A DNA stretch of 13,287 nucleotides from an uncultured Blautia sp. GTDB lineage: Bacteria; Bacillota; Clostridia; Lachnospirales; Lachnospiraceae. The notes below the pieces were generated by a model, which was not told the DNA's origin, did no database searches, and saw only the letters and a program-made list of their open reading frames with translations. Each line of letters starts with the position of its first letter. Position 1 is the first letter of the stretch. A program made the translations under genes and the position numbers. Positions 6,449 to 13,258 of the stretch are shown in pieces. Where the stretch lies: NCBI GenBank assembly GCA_900547685.1, contig URHS01000059.1, positions 1-13,287 on the forward strand. The letters are read 5' to 3'.

Positions 6449-7735
6449 TTATTTTTCTAAACGATATCCCATACAATCTAAAAATAATTCTGCATACATT
6501 GCATTTGCCCATGAAAACCATTCTCTTGTAAAGCGAGTATCATCTTCGCAGCAAAATCCTTCGTGCATAACACCTTTGCCTCCGGTTGTTGCAGCCATTG
6601 TTTTTAAAATTTCCATCTTTTTCTCATGCTCAGACTCTGTAAGTCCCTGAATTGCCATAGCAATATGCCAGATGTAATTAGAAGGTGTATGAGGACTTCC
6701 AATTCCTGCTGCCTTTTCTCCTTTGAAATAGAATGGGTTAGCCTCACTTAGGAGCAATCTTCTTGTATTTCCTGCAATCTCCCTATCAGAAGGATATCCC
6801 AGATAATCCATAGAAAGAAGACTTGGTACATTGGCATCATCCATTAAATTATACATACCGAAACCATCTGTTTCGTAAGCATATACCATACCAAATTCTT
6901 CTGTGAAAGTCTTACCGATTGTTTCAATCGCCTGATAAACCTCATCTTTTAATTCTTTTGCTGCCTTTGCAAGCTCCTGATTATGATAAATCTCTGTTTC
7001 AATTTCTTCCAGATATCCTAAAACAACTACTGCAAACATATTCGAAGGAATTAAATATCCATAAGTACAAGCATCATCACTTGGACGGAAACCAGACCAG
7101 ATTAAACCTGTTCCTGATTTTACCAATGCTCCTTTACCATCTCTGGAAAGTGTATCACGATAATACCCATTGTTTCTGTTAAAACGGTAAGAAGATTTTT
7201 CTTCATGATACTGTTCTGTGTGGAATACTTCCAGAATTTTTTCTACACCTTTCTGGAAATCTTCATTAAACTGTGTTACACAATCTGCATTTTTCCATAA
7301 TAAATATGCCAACTGAATTGGATAGCATAAAGAGTCAATCTCAAACTTTCTTTCCCATACCCATGGGCTCTGATTTGGATCATCCTTTTCCCAGCAGTCA
7401 CCACTTGCAGAATGGTTGAAAGCATTTGCATACTCATCAATATTAATATACATAAACTGTCTTCTAACAAGTCCTGCAATTAACTCACGAATTTCCTCAT
7501 CTTCTTTTGCAAGAAAGATATATGGACGTAACTGTGCTGCAGAGTCTCTCAGCCACATAGCCGGAATATCACCTGTAATTACGTGTGTTGTATTGTTTTC
7601 CATTCTCTTTACTGTAGTATCCAATGTATTTGTATAGCAGGTTACAAATAAATCCATCAGTTCTGGATAGTCTTTTGCTTTTCCTCTTAATTCCTCTAAA
7701 AATTTGTCCATTGTTTTCTGCATTTGTTCACTCAT
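6449..7735 (-). CDS. GH125 exo-alpha-1,6-mannosidase
   Basis: A 428-residue glycoside hydrolase of family 125, inverting enzymes that release non-reducing alpha-1,6-linked mannose, as from high-mannose N-glycan cores. There is no signal peptide, so it should act in the cytoplasm on imported oligosaccharides. Family signatures are GDIPAMWLRDSAAQLRPY (55-72), NHSASGDCWEKDD (107-119), WERKFEIDSLCYPI (127-140) and the catalytic-acid segment WSGFRPSDDACTYGYLIPSN with D220, the same number as the catalytic Asp of the Clostridium perfringens enzyme. A glutamate at 392 (MHEGF) lies close to the reported base E393. AAAGGA precedes the ATG. The gene follows the YccF gene by 21 bases and is likely co-transcribed. 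No sugar transporter is nearby. Confidence 0.95.
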   Translation of the reverse strand: MSEQMQKTMDKFLEELRGKAKDYPELMDLFVTCYTNTLDTTVKRMENNTTHVITGDIPAMWLRDSAAQLRPYIFLAKEDEEIRELIAGLVRRQFMYINIDEYANAFNHSASGDCWEKDDPNQSPWVWERKFEIDSLCYPIQLAYLLWKNADCVTQFNEDFQKGVEKILEVFHTEQYHEEKSSYRFNRNNGYYRDTLSRDGKGALVKSGTGLIWSGFRPSDDACTYGYLIPSNMFAVVVLGYLEEIETEIYHNQELAKAAKELKDEVYQAIETIGKTFTEEFGMVYAYETDGFGMYNLMDDANVPSLLSMDYLGYPSDREIAGNTRRLLLSEANPFYFKGEKAAGIGSPHTPSNYIWHIAMAIQGLTESEHEKKMEILKTMAATTGGKGVMHEGFCCEDDTRFTREWFSWANAMYAELFLDCMGYRLEK

Positions 7736-7756
7736 TTCTCATAGTCCTTTCTTTTC

Positions 7757-8116
7757 TTATACAATTTCTGCTCCAAAGGGCATAAGCGCCAGCTTTGCAA
7801 GCTTAAACTGCTGCAAACCAAAAGGAATGCCTATCACAGTAATACATAAAGCCACCCCAAAAACCAAATGTTCCAGCGCAAGTGGCAGTCCTGATACCAC
7901 CAGCCAGATAATATTTAAAATCAAAGAGCCTGCCCCTCCGCCATAAGAAACTTCTTTTCCAAAAGGAAAAAAGCTTAAAGATGCAAACTTAAAGCACTGC
8001 AGTCCCACAGGAATTCCGATAATAGTAATACACCACAGACATCCTGCCAGACACCAGCTAAGACCGGAAATGCAGCCTCCAAAAATAAACCATAACAAGT
8101 TCCCTAAACAGCCCAT
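7757..8116 (-). CDS. YccF-domain membrane protein
   Basis: Small, very hydrophobic protein of 119 residues made of two tandem YccF (DUF307) units. The repeat is visible as CITIIGIPVGLQCFKFASLSFFPFG (29-53) and CITVIGIPFGLQQFKLAKLALMPFG (91-115). E. coli YccF is an inner-membrane protein of unknown function. Two or more membrane spans per unit are expected. AGGAGG lies 6 bases before the ATG. First gene of a two-gene unit with the mannosidase; no functional link between the two is known to me. Confidence 0.9.
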   Translation of the reverse strand: MGCLGNLLWFIFGGCISGLSWCLAGCLWCITIIGIPVGLQCFKFASLSFFPFGKEVSYGGGAGSLILNIIWLVVSGLPLALEHLVFGVALCITVIGIPFGLQQFKLAKLALMPFGAEIV

Positions 8117-8142
8117 CTTCTACCTCCTGTTTATTTCTTCCT

Positions 8143-8171
8143 ATCATACCATTCTCAAATATCCTGTGCAA
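8143..8171 (-). promoter_or_regulatory. Promoter of the yccF-mannosidase unit
   Basis: Extended -10 box TGG-TATGAT (TATGAT at 8143-8148) and -35 box TTGCAC (8166-8171) with a 17-bp spacer on the minus strand; start predicted near 8136, about 20 bases before the YccF start codon. Confidence 0.75.
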
Positions 8172-8189
8172 GTATTTGTTTTTTCCTTT

Positions 8190-8204
8190 TGTGATTTTGT
8201 CACA
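8190..8204. promoter_or_regulatory. TGTGA-N5-TCACA inverted repeat (possible operator)
   Basis: A perfect 5-bp inverted repeat resembling a CRP/FNR half-site pair but with a 5-base instead of 6-base spacer. It lies between the yccF promoter and the dehydrogenase gene, whose own promoter I cannot define well (TATACT at 8226-8231 is the best -10 candidate). The role is inferred only. Confidence 0.35.
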
Positions 8205-8261
8205 GATAATTTTCATGTAGATGTATATACTAAATTTATCAAGTATAAGAGGTGAAGATTT

Positions 8262-9008
8262 ATGAGATTAAAAGATAAAGTAGCAATTATAACAGGCGGA
8301 AGCAGAGGTATTGGATATGCCACCGCCGATGCGTTTTTAAGAGAGGGTGCAACTGTAATCTTGACTGCCAGTTCTATGGAATCTGCCCAAAAAGCAGTTG
8401 CACAATTAAAGGAAAAATATCCTGACTCCACAGTAGTAGGAATCAGCCCTGATTTAAGTGATTTAAAGGCTGTAAGAGCCGAATTTAAAAACGTCACTTC
8501 TCAATACGGATGTGTAGATATTCTTGTCAACAATGCCGGTGTTTCAGAAAGTACACTTTTTACCGATTATACAGAAGAAATGTTTGACAAAGTTATGGAC
8601 TTAAATGTAAAAGGTGTATTCAATGCTACAAAAGCAGCATCCGAATGCATGGTAGCACGCAAGAAAGGCGTTATTTTAAGCACATCTTCTATGGTAAGTA
8701 TTTATGGACAGCCAAGCGGTATTGCCTATCCTACTTCTAAATTTGCTGTAAATGGTCTTACTGTATCTCTTGCACGAGAACTGGGTCCAAAAGGCATTCG
8801 TGTAAATGCAGTAGCTCCCGGAATTACAGAAACAGATATGATGAAAGCAGTTCCGAAGGAAGTAATAGAGCCTATGATTGCTCAAATCCCTTTACGCCGT
8901 CTGGGACAACCGGAGGACATTGCTAATGCTTTTGTATTTCTGGCTTCTGACGAAGCTTCCTATATTACAGGCGTAGTGCTGAGTGTGGACGGACTTGCCC
9001 GCACATAA
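8262..9008 (+). CDS. Short-chain dehydrogenase/reductase, BaiA/FabG-like
   Basis: Classical SDR of 248 residues with all key features: the nucleotide-binding TGGSRGIG (11-18), NNAG (90-93), the active-site tetrad N115, S143, Y156, K160 (YPTSK) and the PG motif after beta-6 (VAPGITETDMM). By memory it resembles BaiA-type 3-alpha-hydroxysteroid dehydrogenase of bile-acid 7-dehydroxylating clostridia (shared ITGG-RGIG, LKE-YP, PDL, SVDG end), but also FabG ketoacyl reductases. Substrate is therefore open: hydroxysteroid, ketoacyl or sugar/polyol. AGAGGTGAA lies before the ATG. It stands alone, with no other bai or fab gene in the window, and ends at a bidirectional terminator shared with lysR. 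Confidence 0.9.
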   Translation: MRLKDKVAIITGGSRGIGYATADAFLREGATVILTASSMESAQKAVAQLKEKYPDSTVVGISPDLSDLKAVRAEFKNVTSQYGCVDILVNNAGVSESTLFTDYTEEMFDKVMDLNVKGVFNATKAASECMVARKKGVILSTSSMVSIYGQPSGIAYPTSKFAVNGLTVSLARELGPKGIRVNAVAPGITETDMMKAVPKEVIEPMIAQIPLRRLGQPEDIANAFVFLASDEASYITGVVLSVDGLART

Positions 9009-9013
9009 GCTCA

Positions 9014-9055
9014 AAAAGGAGAGCGCTCAATCGTTAATGAGTCTGCTCTCCTTTT
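9014..9055. terminator. Bidirectional terminator overlapping the lysR 3' end
   Basis: An 11-bp perfect stem (AAAAGGAGAGC at 9014-9024 with GCTCTCCTTTT at 9045-9055) plus an inner CTCA/TGAG stem. A/T runs flank both sides, so it can stop the dehydrogenase transcript on the plus strand and the lysR transcript on the minus strand. The right arm lies inside the last codons of lysR. Confidence 0.85.
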
Positions 9056-9918
9056 ACCATATCTATAAACATCTGCATCTGAGGCGTAACCCACTTATTT
9101 TTATAATACAATAATTGGCTGTACATTTTTACACCGGGTAAATCTGTATCAAGCTGCCTGAGTTTTCCTCTTTTTAATTCCTTTCTCACCGTAAATTCCG
9201 GTAAAAAGGAAACACCCATTCCCCTTTTCAATAAATTAATAATTGTCTCTGTATTCCCAATCTCCAACACAGGTAAAATTCTTAAATCACGTTCTGATAA
9301 AAGTCGCTCTAATTCATAATGATAGGCTGCTCCCCTCTCTGTAAGAAGAAAAGGTTCCTGTACCAATTCCTGTATCTGTATTTTTCTCTTTTCCTGTCTT
9401 TCTTTTCCCAATGTAACAAAAATAATTTCTTCTGTTCTTTGCATTGCACAAGGCCACTCCGGATTACAAATTTTCTGGTCCAAAGTAAAAATCAAATCCA
9501 AATCATTTCCCTTGGCCATATCAAGTAAATCTGCGGTTTTTCCGGATTTAATTACAATTTCAATCTCAGGACAAAGCTTATGAAGCTTTAATATTAAATC
9601 AGGCAGCAATGCCGTACAAATCGACTCTACACCCCCTATTCTCAACGTCCCCTTCGGTACACTGTTTTTCTTCGAAAAATCAAGGGCACGATTCGTCACC
9701 CTCATAATTTCGTTTGCATAAAAAACAAATTCCTGCCCTTTCTCTGTTAAATAAACTCTTTTCCCTATTCTTTCAAAAAGCTGTGTATCTAATTCTTTTT
9801 CTAACTGTTGTATCTGTACTGTGACTGCTGATTGTGAATATCCTAACTGCTGTGCTGCCTTTGAAAAATTCTGAGTCCCTGCTACTTTTAAAAAAGTAAC
9901 GATATTTCTAATTTCCAT
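9034..9918 (-). CDS. LysR-family transcriptional regulator
   Basis: A 294-residue protein of standard LysR length. The N-terminal winged helix-turn-helix is FSKAAQQLGYSQSAVTVQIQQLEKELDTQLFER (about 18-50), followed by a linker helix and a two-lobe substrate-binding-like effector domain from about 90 (GTLRIGGVESICTALLPDLI, later GMGVSFLPEF). It is divergent from the aromatic amino-acid decarboxylase gene, the classical arrangement for a LysR activator and its target; the effector may be an aromatic amino acid, but that is inference. No strong ribosome site is visible; GAGGAAGAT lies just before the ATG at 9918. Confidence 0.93.
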   Translation of the reverse strand: MEIRNIVTFLKVAGTQNFSKAAQQLGYSQSAVTVQIQQLEKELDTQLFERIGKRVYLTEKGQEFVFYANEIMRVTNRALDFSKKNSVPKGTLRIGGVESICTALLPDLILKLHKLCPEIEIVIKSGKTADLLDMAKGNDLDLIFTLDQKICNPEWPCAMQRTEEIIFVTLGKERQEKRKIQIQELVQEPFLLTERGAAYHYELERLLSERDLRILPVLEIGNTETIINLLKRGMGVSFLPEFTVRKELKRGKLRQLDTDLPGVKMYSQLLYYKNKWVTPQMQMFIDMVKGEQTH

Positions 9919-9974
9919 ATCTTCCTCTTATTATTTTTTTTCATATATATTATAAAATTTATCAATTTAACAAA

Positions 9975-10003
9975 TAGATAATTTTAGTGTAAACTACTAT
10001 ATT
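9975..10003 (+). promoter_or_regulatory. Weak candidate promoter of the decarboxylase gene
   Basis: A -10-like TATATT (9998-10003) with a poor -35 TAGATA (9975-9980) and 17-bp spacing. A poor -35 would fit dependence on an activator such as the divergent LysR protein. It overlaps the opposing lysR promoter. Confidence 0.4.
9984..9996. promoter_or_regulatory. Candidate LysR box (T-N11-A)
   Basis: The 13-base site starts with T and ends with A, and has a dyad TAGT-N4-ACTA at 9985-9996. It covers the lysR -10 box and lies just upstream of the decarboxylase -10 candidate, the place expected for autorepression plus activation. Confidence 0.45.
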
Positions 10004-10014
10004 AAAGGCGTCAA
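9986..10014 (-). promoter_or_regulatory. Promoter of lysR
   Basis: A -35 box TTGACG (10009-10014) and a -10 box TACACT (9986-9991) with an exact 17-bp spacer on the minus strand, about 68 bases before the lysR start codon. Confidence 0.7.
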
Positions 10015-10047
10015 GATAACAATGAAATTTTAGGAGTTAATAATATT

Positions 10048-11478
10048 ATGATAAACAGTGAAAATATTTTAAACAGTGCTCAGTTAGAAAAAGAAATCAA
10101 AAATTTTGTCCATGATTTTTGCCTGGAAAAGCATGACATCCATACACAGCAGGTCATCTGGAATGCACCAAATAAACAAGCTGAAAAAATAAAAGAGTTG
10201 GGAATTCCTAAAGATGGACGTCCTGCTAATGAGGTTGTTCAGGAAATGATGAGCGAAGTATATCAATACCGTGGAGATTCCAATCATCCTCGCTTCTTTG
10301 GATTTGTACCAGGTCCTGCTTCTTCTATTTCTTGGCTTGGTGATATTATGACATCTGCCTATAATATCCATGCAGGGGGAAGTAAACTGGCTCCTATGGT
10401 AAACTGTATTGAACAGGAAGTATTAAAATGGCTTTGCTCCCAAGCCGGATTTGGCGAAAAATCCGGAGGTGTCTTTGTAAGCGGAGGCTCTATGGCAAAT
10501 ATCACAGCCCTTACTGCTGCCAGAGATAATAAACTGACTGATGAAACCCTTCATCTGGGTGTGGCATATATTTCTGACCAGACACACAGCTCTGTTGCAA
10601 AAGGTCTTAGAATTATCGGAATTCCCAACAAAAGAATTCGTAAAATTCCTACTACACCTGATTTTAAAATCAATACAGAAATTCTGGAACAAACTATTTT
10701 GGCTGACAAAGAAGCCGGACTTATTCCTTTCGTGGTAGTCGGAACCGCAGGAACTACCAATACCGGAAGTATCGATCCCTTCAAAACCATCGCTGCTATC
10801 TGCCAGAAGTATAACCTTTGGTTTCATATTGATGGAGCTTATGGCGCTTCTGTACTTTTAAGTCCAAAGTACCGTCATCTTTTAGACGGCACAGAATTGG
10901 CTGACAGTCTAAGCTGGGATGCCCATAAATGGCTGTTTCAAACTTATGGCTGTGCTATGGTTCTGGTAAAAGATATTCAACATTTGTTCCACAGTTTCCA
11001 CGTGAATCCAGAATATTTAAAAGATGTACAGGGAGACAGAGAACACATTAATACATGGGATATCGGTATGGAACTCACCAGACCTGCCAGAGGATTAAAG
11101 CTTTGGCTCACCTTACAGATTTTAGGAACAGATTTAATCGGCAGTGCTATTGAACACGGTTTTCAGCTTGCATATTGGGCAGAAGATATTTTAAAAGAGC
11201 TTCCTGATTGGGAAATTATATCTCCAGCACAGCTTGCCATGATAAATTTCCGCTATGCCCCAAAAGGATTATCCAACGAGCAAACCGATCTTTTAAATGA
11301 ACAAATTTCCGAAAAAATATTGGAAAGCGGATATGCTGCTGTGTTTACTACTGTCCTTCATGGAAAAACAGTCCTTCGCATCTGCGCCCTTCATCCTGAA
11401 ACAGAAAAAGAAGACATGGAAAAAACAATCCATTTATTAGATACTTATGGGAAGGAACTTTATAAAGATATGAAATAA
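10048..11478 (+). CDS. PLP-dependent aromatic L-amino-acid (tryptophan-type) decarboxylase
   Basis: Group II PLP-dependent decarboxylase of 476 residues, cytoplasmic, converting an aromatic amino acid to its amine and CO2. From memory it is very close along its whole length to the characterised Ruminococcus gnavus tryptophan decarboxylase (about 490 residues), sharing NHPRFFxFVPGPASS, the stretch from DIMTSAYNIHAGGSKL to EVLKWL, FHIDGAYGASVLLSPKY and NTWDIGMELTRPARGLKLW. The PLP lysine is K294 in SWDAHKW; H180 (SDQTHSS) should stack on the cofactor and D262 (IDGAYG) binds its ring nitrogen. Likely products are tryptamine and, as in R. gnavus, phenethylamine; the preference is inferred. AGGAG lies 11 bases before the ATG. 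The divergent LysR is the likely regulator. There is no amine exporter or amino-acid antiporter next to it. Confidence 0.94.
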   Translation: MINSENILNSAQLEKEIKNFVHDFCLEKHDIHTQQVIWNAPNKQAEKIKELGIPKDGRPANEVVQEMMSEVYQYRGDSNHPRFFGFVPGPASSISWLGDIMTSAYNIHAGGSKLAPMVNCIEQEVLKWLCSQAGFGEKSGGVFVSGGSMANITALTAARDNKLTDETLHLGVAYISDQTHSSVAKGLRIIGIPNKRIRKIPTTPDFKINTEILEQTILADKEAGLIPFVVVGTAGTTNTGSIDPFKTIAAICQKYNLWFHIDGAYGASVLLSPKYRHLLDGTELADSLSWDAHKWLFQTYGCAMVLVKDIQHLFHSFHVNPEYLKDVQGDREHINTWDIGMELTRPARGLKLWLTLQILGTDLIGSAIEHGFQLAYWAEDILKELPDWEIISPAQLAMINFRYAPKGLSNEQTDLLNEQISEKILESGYAAVFTTVLHGKTVLRICALHPETEKEDMEKTIHLLDTYGKELYKDMK

Positions 11479-11485
11479 ATTTTAA

Positions 11486-11525
11486 GCCCGCAAATCTCCA
11501 TTTCTGAGACTTGCGGGCAGTTTTT
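11486..11525 (+). terminator. Terminator, copy 3 of the CCCGCAA...TTGCGGG family
   Basis: A 13-bp stem with one A-C mismatch (arms 11486-11498 and 11506-11518, 7-base loop) followed by CAGTTTTT on the plus strand, 7 bases after the decarboxylase stop. It lies between convergent genes and may also act on the minus strand. Confidence 0.85.
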
Positions 11526-11552
11526 CACTTATCCAACTTTCAAATAAAATTG

Positions 11553-12689
11553 CTATTCACCAAGCTTTAAATTATCCTTTCCAAAAAATTCAAGATATCC
11601 TTCTTCCAATCCTTCTTCCGCAACAATAAATGTAAAATACACTTCTTTTTCTGAATGTGGTTCTAATCTTACATAATACTTTCCATTATACTTGCTGTCA
11701 GAAACTCCTCCTTTAATGTCGTATGGCGGTTCATTTTCCATAAGTGGGCTGTAAAACACCGGATATACCGGAAGTTCTTCCCACAACTTATCTGTGATGT
11801 TTTGTAATTTCACTGTAACTTCTATCTTCTTTACCGGACCATCTATCTTATGTACCTCATCTTCCACCTCAGAAAATGTAATATCCGTCACCTGAAGGCT
11901 GCATCCTTTTGCATAATCCGGATACTCTATTTTTTCTCCCAAAGTAACTTTTTTATTTATAGATTTCTCTTTTTCTCTTTCAGAAAAATCATCTTTTTCA
12001 TAAATTTTTATTTGCTTTCCTATTTCCAATACTTCTTCTTTGGGAATAAAGGAAGCTGCAAACATCTGCACTACATACCCTTCTTTTTCATAAAACTGAA
12101 GCAGACCCCATCGATATCCTGGTTCTTCTCCTCTATTAATCAGCAGGTTTTTTACATTTCCAGTCTGCCAGATTTCACAGGTTTTATATGGAAATTGCTC
12201 TTTTTCCATCCATTCATCTACCAAAATTGTAATACCATTTGCTCCCCAAACTCCTCCAAAAGAATATTTTCCAAGAGAATATTTTTCTTTTTCCTCATCC
12301 CAGACTTCATAACCTTCCGGTAAATACTCAGGAACAGCAATTACATCAGCACATTCCTTCTTTCTCTCTACTTCCACAAAAATTGTTTGTGCTCCCTCTT
12401 CGATTTCTACCTGAATTGCCTCTCCATTTTTCGTCATTGCATAAACGGTAAAAGAAATTCCTACTACAATTATTACTGCCGCTGCTGCTTGAAGAATTCT
12501 TCTAATCACACAGTTATGAAACATTGTTTTTTTCTCTCTATTTGTTTCTGCCAAGGACAATAATCTTTGTTTTTTATTTTGATAATCTTTTGAAAAATCA
12601 TGTATTTGTTCTTCTTTCCAAAACTGCTCTTCTTCTATTTCTTGTCCCAGTTTTTCCATTATCTGATCTAACTTTTTTTCCTGTTTCAT
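11553..12689 (-). CDS. Anti-sigma-like membrane protein with DUF4367-like domain
   Basis: A 378-residue protein encoded directly after an ECF sigma gene. Layout: cytoplasmic N-terminus (1-62), rich in charged residues and probably sigma-binding; one membrane span (about 64-86, LQAAAAVIIVVGISFTVYAM); then a long extracytoplasmic part. That part has a DUF4367-like segment with VPEYLPEGYEVW (119-130) and, from about 245, an Ig-like domain resembling DUF4352 (VTVKLQNITDK, then PHSEKEVYFTFIV). The ATG at 12689 is chosen because GGAGG lies 9 bases upstream; an in-frame TTG two codons earlier is too close to it. No zinc-type HxxxCxxC anti-sigma motif is present. What it senses is unknown. Confidence 0.8.
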   Translation of the reverse strand: MKQEKKLDQIMEKLGQEIEEEQFWKEEQIHDFSKDYQNKKQRLLSLAETNREKKTMFHNCVIRRILQAAAAVIIVVGISFTVYAMTKNGEAIQVEIEEGAQTIFVEVERKKECADVIAVPEYLPEGYEVWDEEKEKYSLGKYSFGGVWGANGITILVDEWMEKEQFPYKTCEIWQTGNVKNLLINRGEEPGYRWGLLQFYEKEGYVVQMFAASFIPKEEVLEIGKQIKIYEKDDFSEREKEKSINKKVTLGEKIEYPDYAKGCSLQVTDITFSEVEDEVHKIDGPVKKIEVTVKLQNITDKLWEELPVYPVFYSPLMENEPPYDIKGGVSDSKYNGKYYVRLEPHSEKEVYFTFIVAEEGLEEGYLEFFGKDNLKLGE

Positions 12690-13203
12690 TGTCAAATTCC
12701 TCCTCCCATTCTAATCGGTCAGCAATCAGTTTTCGTGCCCTCTCCAATCTTTTGTTTACATTTCCTTCACTAATTCCTAAAATATTACCTGTCTCTTTTG
12801 CTGAAAATCCATAATAGCATCGCAATTTAATGATTTCCCTATACTCAGTTGGAACCGCTTGCAATAATCGCTGAAGGAACTCTCTGTCCTCTACGGATTT
12901 TATAAATGTACTTGTCTCTTCTCCACATTTCCCCTGTTCAGACAGCCATTCATTCTGTTTATTGTTCCTGCGCTACTGATCAATTGCTGTGTTTCGAACT
13001 ATTTTCAAAACAAGTTTTTGTGTTTTTGGACTATCGGGAGCATCAATCTCCGGTAAATATTTCAAAAGTTTCTCAAAACTATCCTGCACCGCATCCTCTG
13101 CCTGTTCCTTGTTATGAAGAACCCCATAGGCAACCCTATACATTCCCTGCTCATACAATTCATACATGGTTTCCAGCAGGATTTTAAATCCATTCTTTTC
13201 CAA
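12598..13203 (-). pseudogene. ECF-type RNA polymerase sigma factor gene with in-frame amber codon
   Basis: A TTG start at 13203 with GGGAGG 9 bases upstream opens a frame that encodes sigma region 2 (YELYEQGMYRVAYGVLHNKEQAEDAVQDSF and onward), then meets TAG at 12973-12975 just after the conserved RNTAIDQ. The same frame continues without other stops through a linker into a complete region 4 (VPTEYREIIKLRCYYGFSAKETGNILGISEGNVNKRLERAR) to TGA at 12598. Read through, the protein would be about 201 residues. ECF proteins usually have a tyrosine at this place (AIDYYRK), and TAT or TAC to TAG is a single substitution. No good internal restart is visible. The 3' end overlaps the anti-sigma gene by 92 bases. 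Either a pseudogene, a readthrough gene or a sequencing error. Confidence 0.85.
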
Positions 13204-13231
13204 GGTTTCTCACCTCCCTGTTTTTGTCTTT

Positions 13232-13258
13232 CATTAGGCGTTTGCGAAACGCCTAATG
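13232..13258. repeat. Perfect inverted repeat upstream of the sigma gene
   Basis: Arms CATTAGGCGTTT (13232-13243) and AAACGCCTAATG (13247-13258) form a perfect 12-bp stem around a 3-base loop. It lies 29 bases upstream of the sigma start codon. No T-run follows immediately on either strand, so it may be an operator, an mRNA 5' hairpin or a weak terminator of a gene outside the window. I find no clear promoter in 13204-13287. Confidence 0.75.

Noticed and set aside
6337..6456. Small hydrophobic reading frame on the minus strand after the mannosidase gene
   Set aside because: Open for about 39 codons and protein-like, but it has no start codon or ribosome site and overlaps the mannosidase stop. 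At best a gene remnant.
10084..10827. Minus-strand reading frames inside the decarboxylase gene
   Set aside because: They lie fully antisense to a strongly conserved enzyme gene and show no family motif or ribosome site.
12598..12864. Separate gene for a region-4-only sigma-like protein
   Set aside because: It is in the same frame as the upstream region-2 part with only one stop between them, and its TTG start has no convincing ribosome site. Treated as one disrupted gene.
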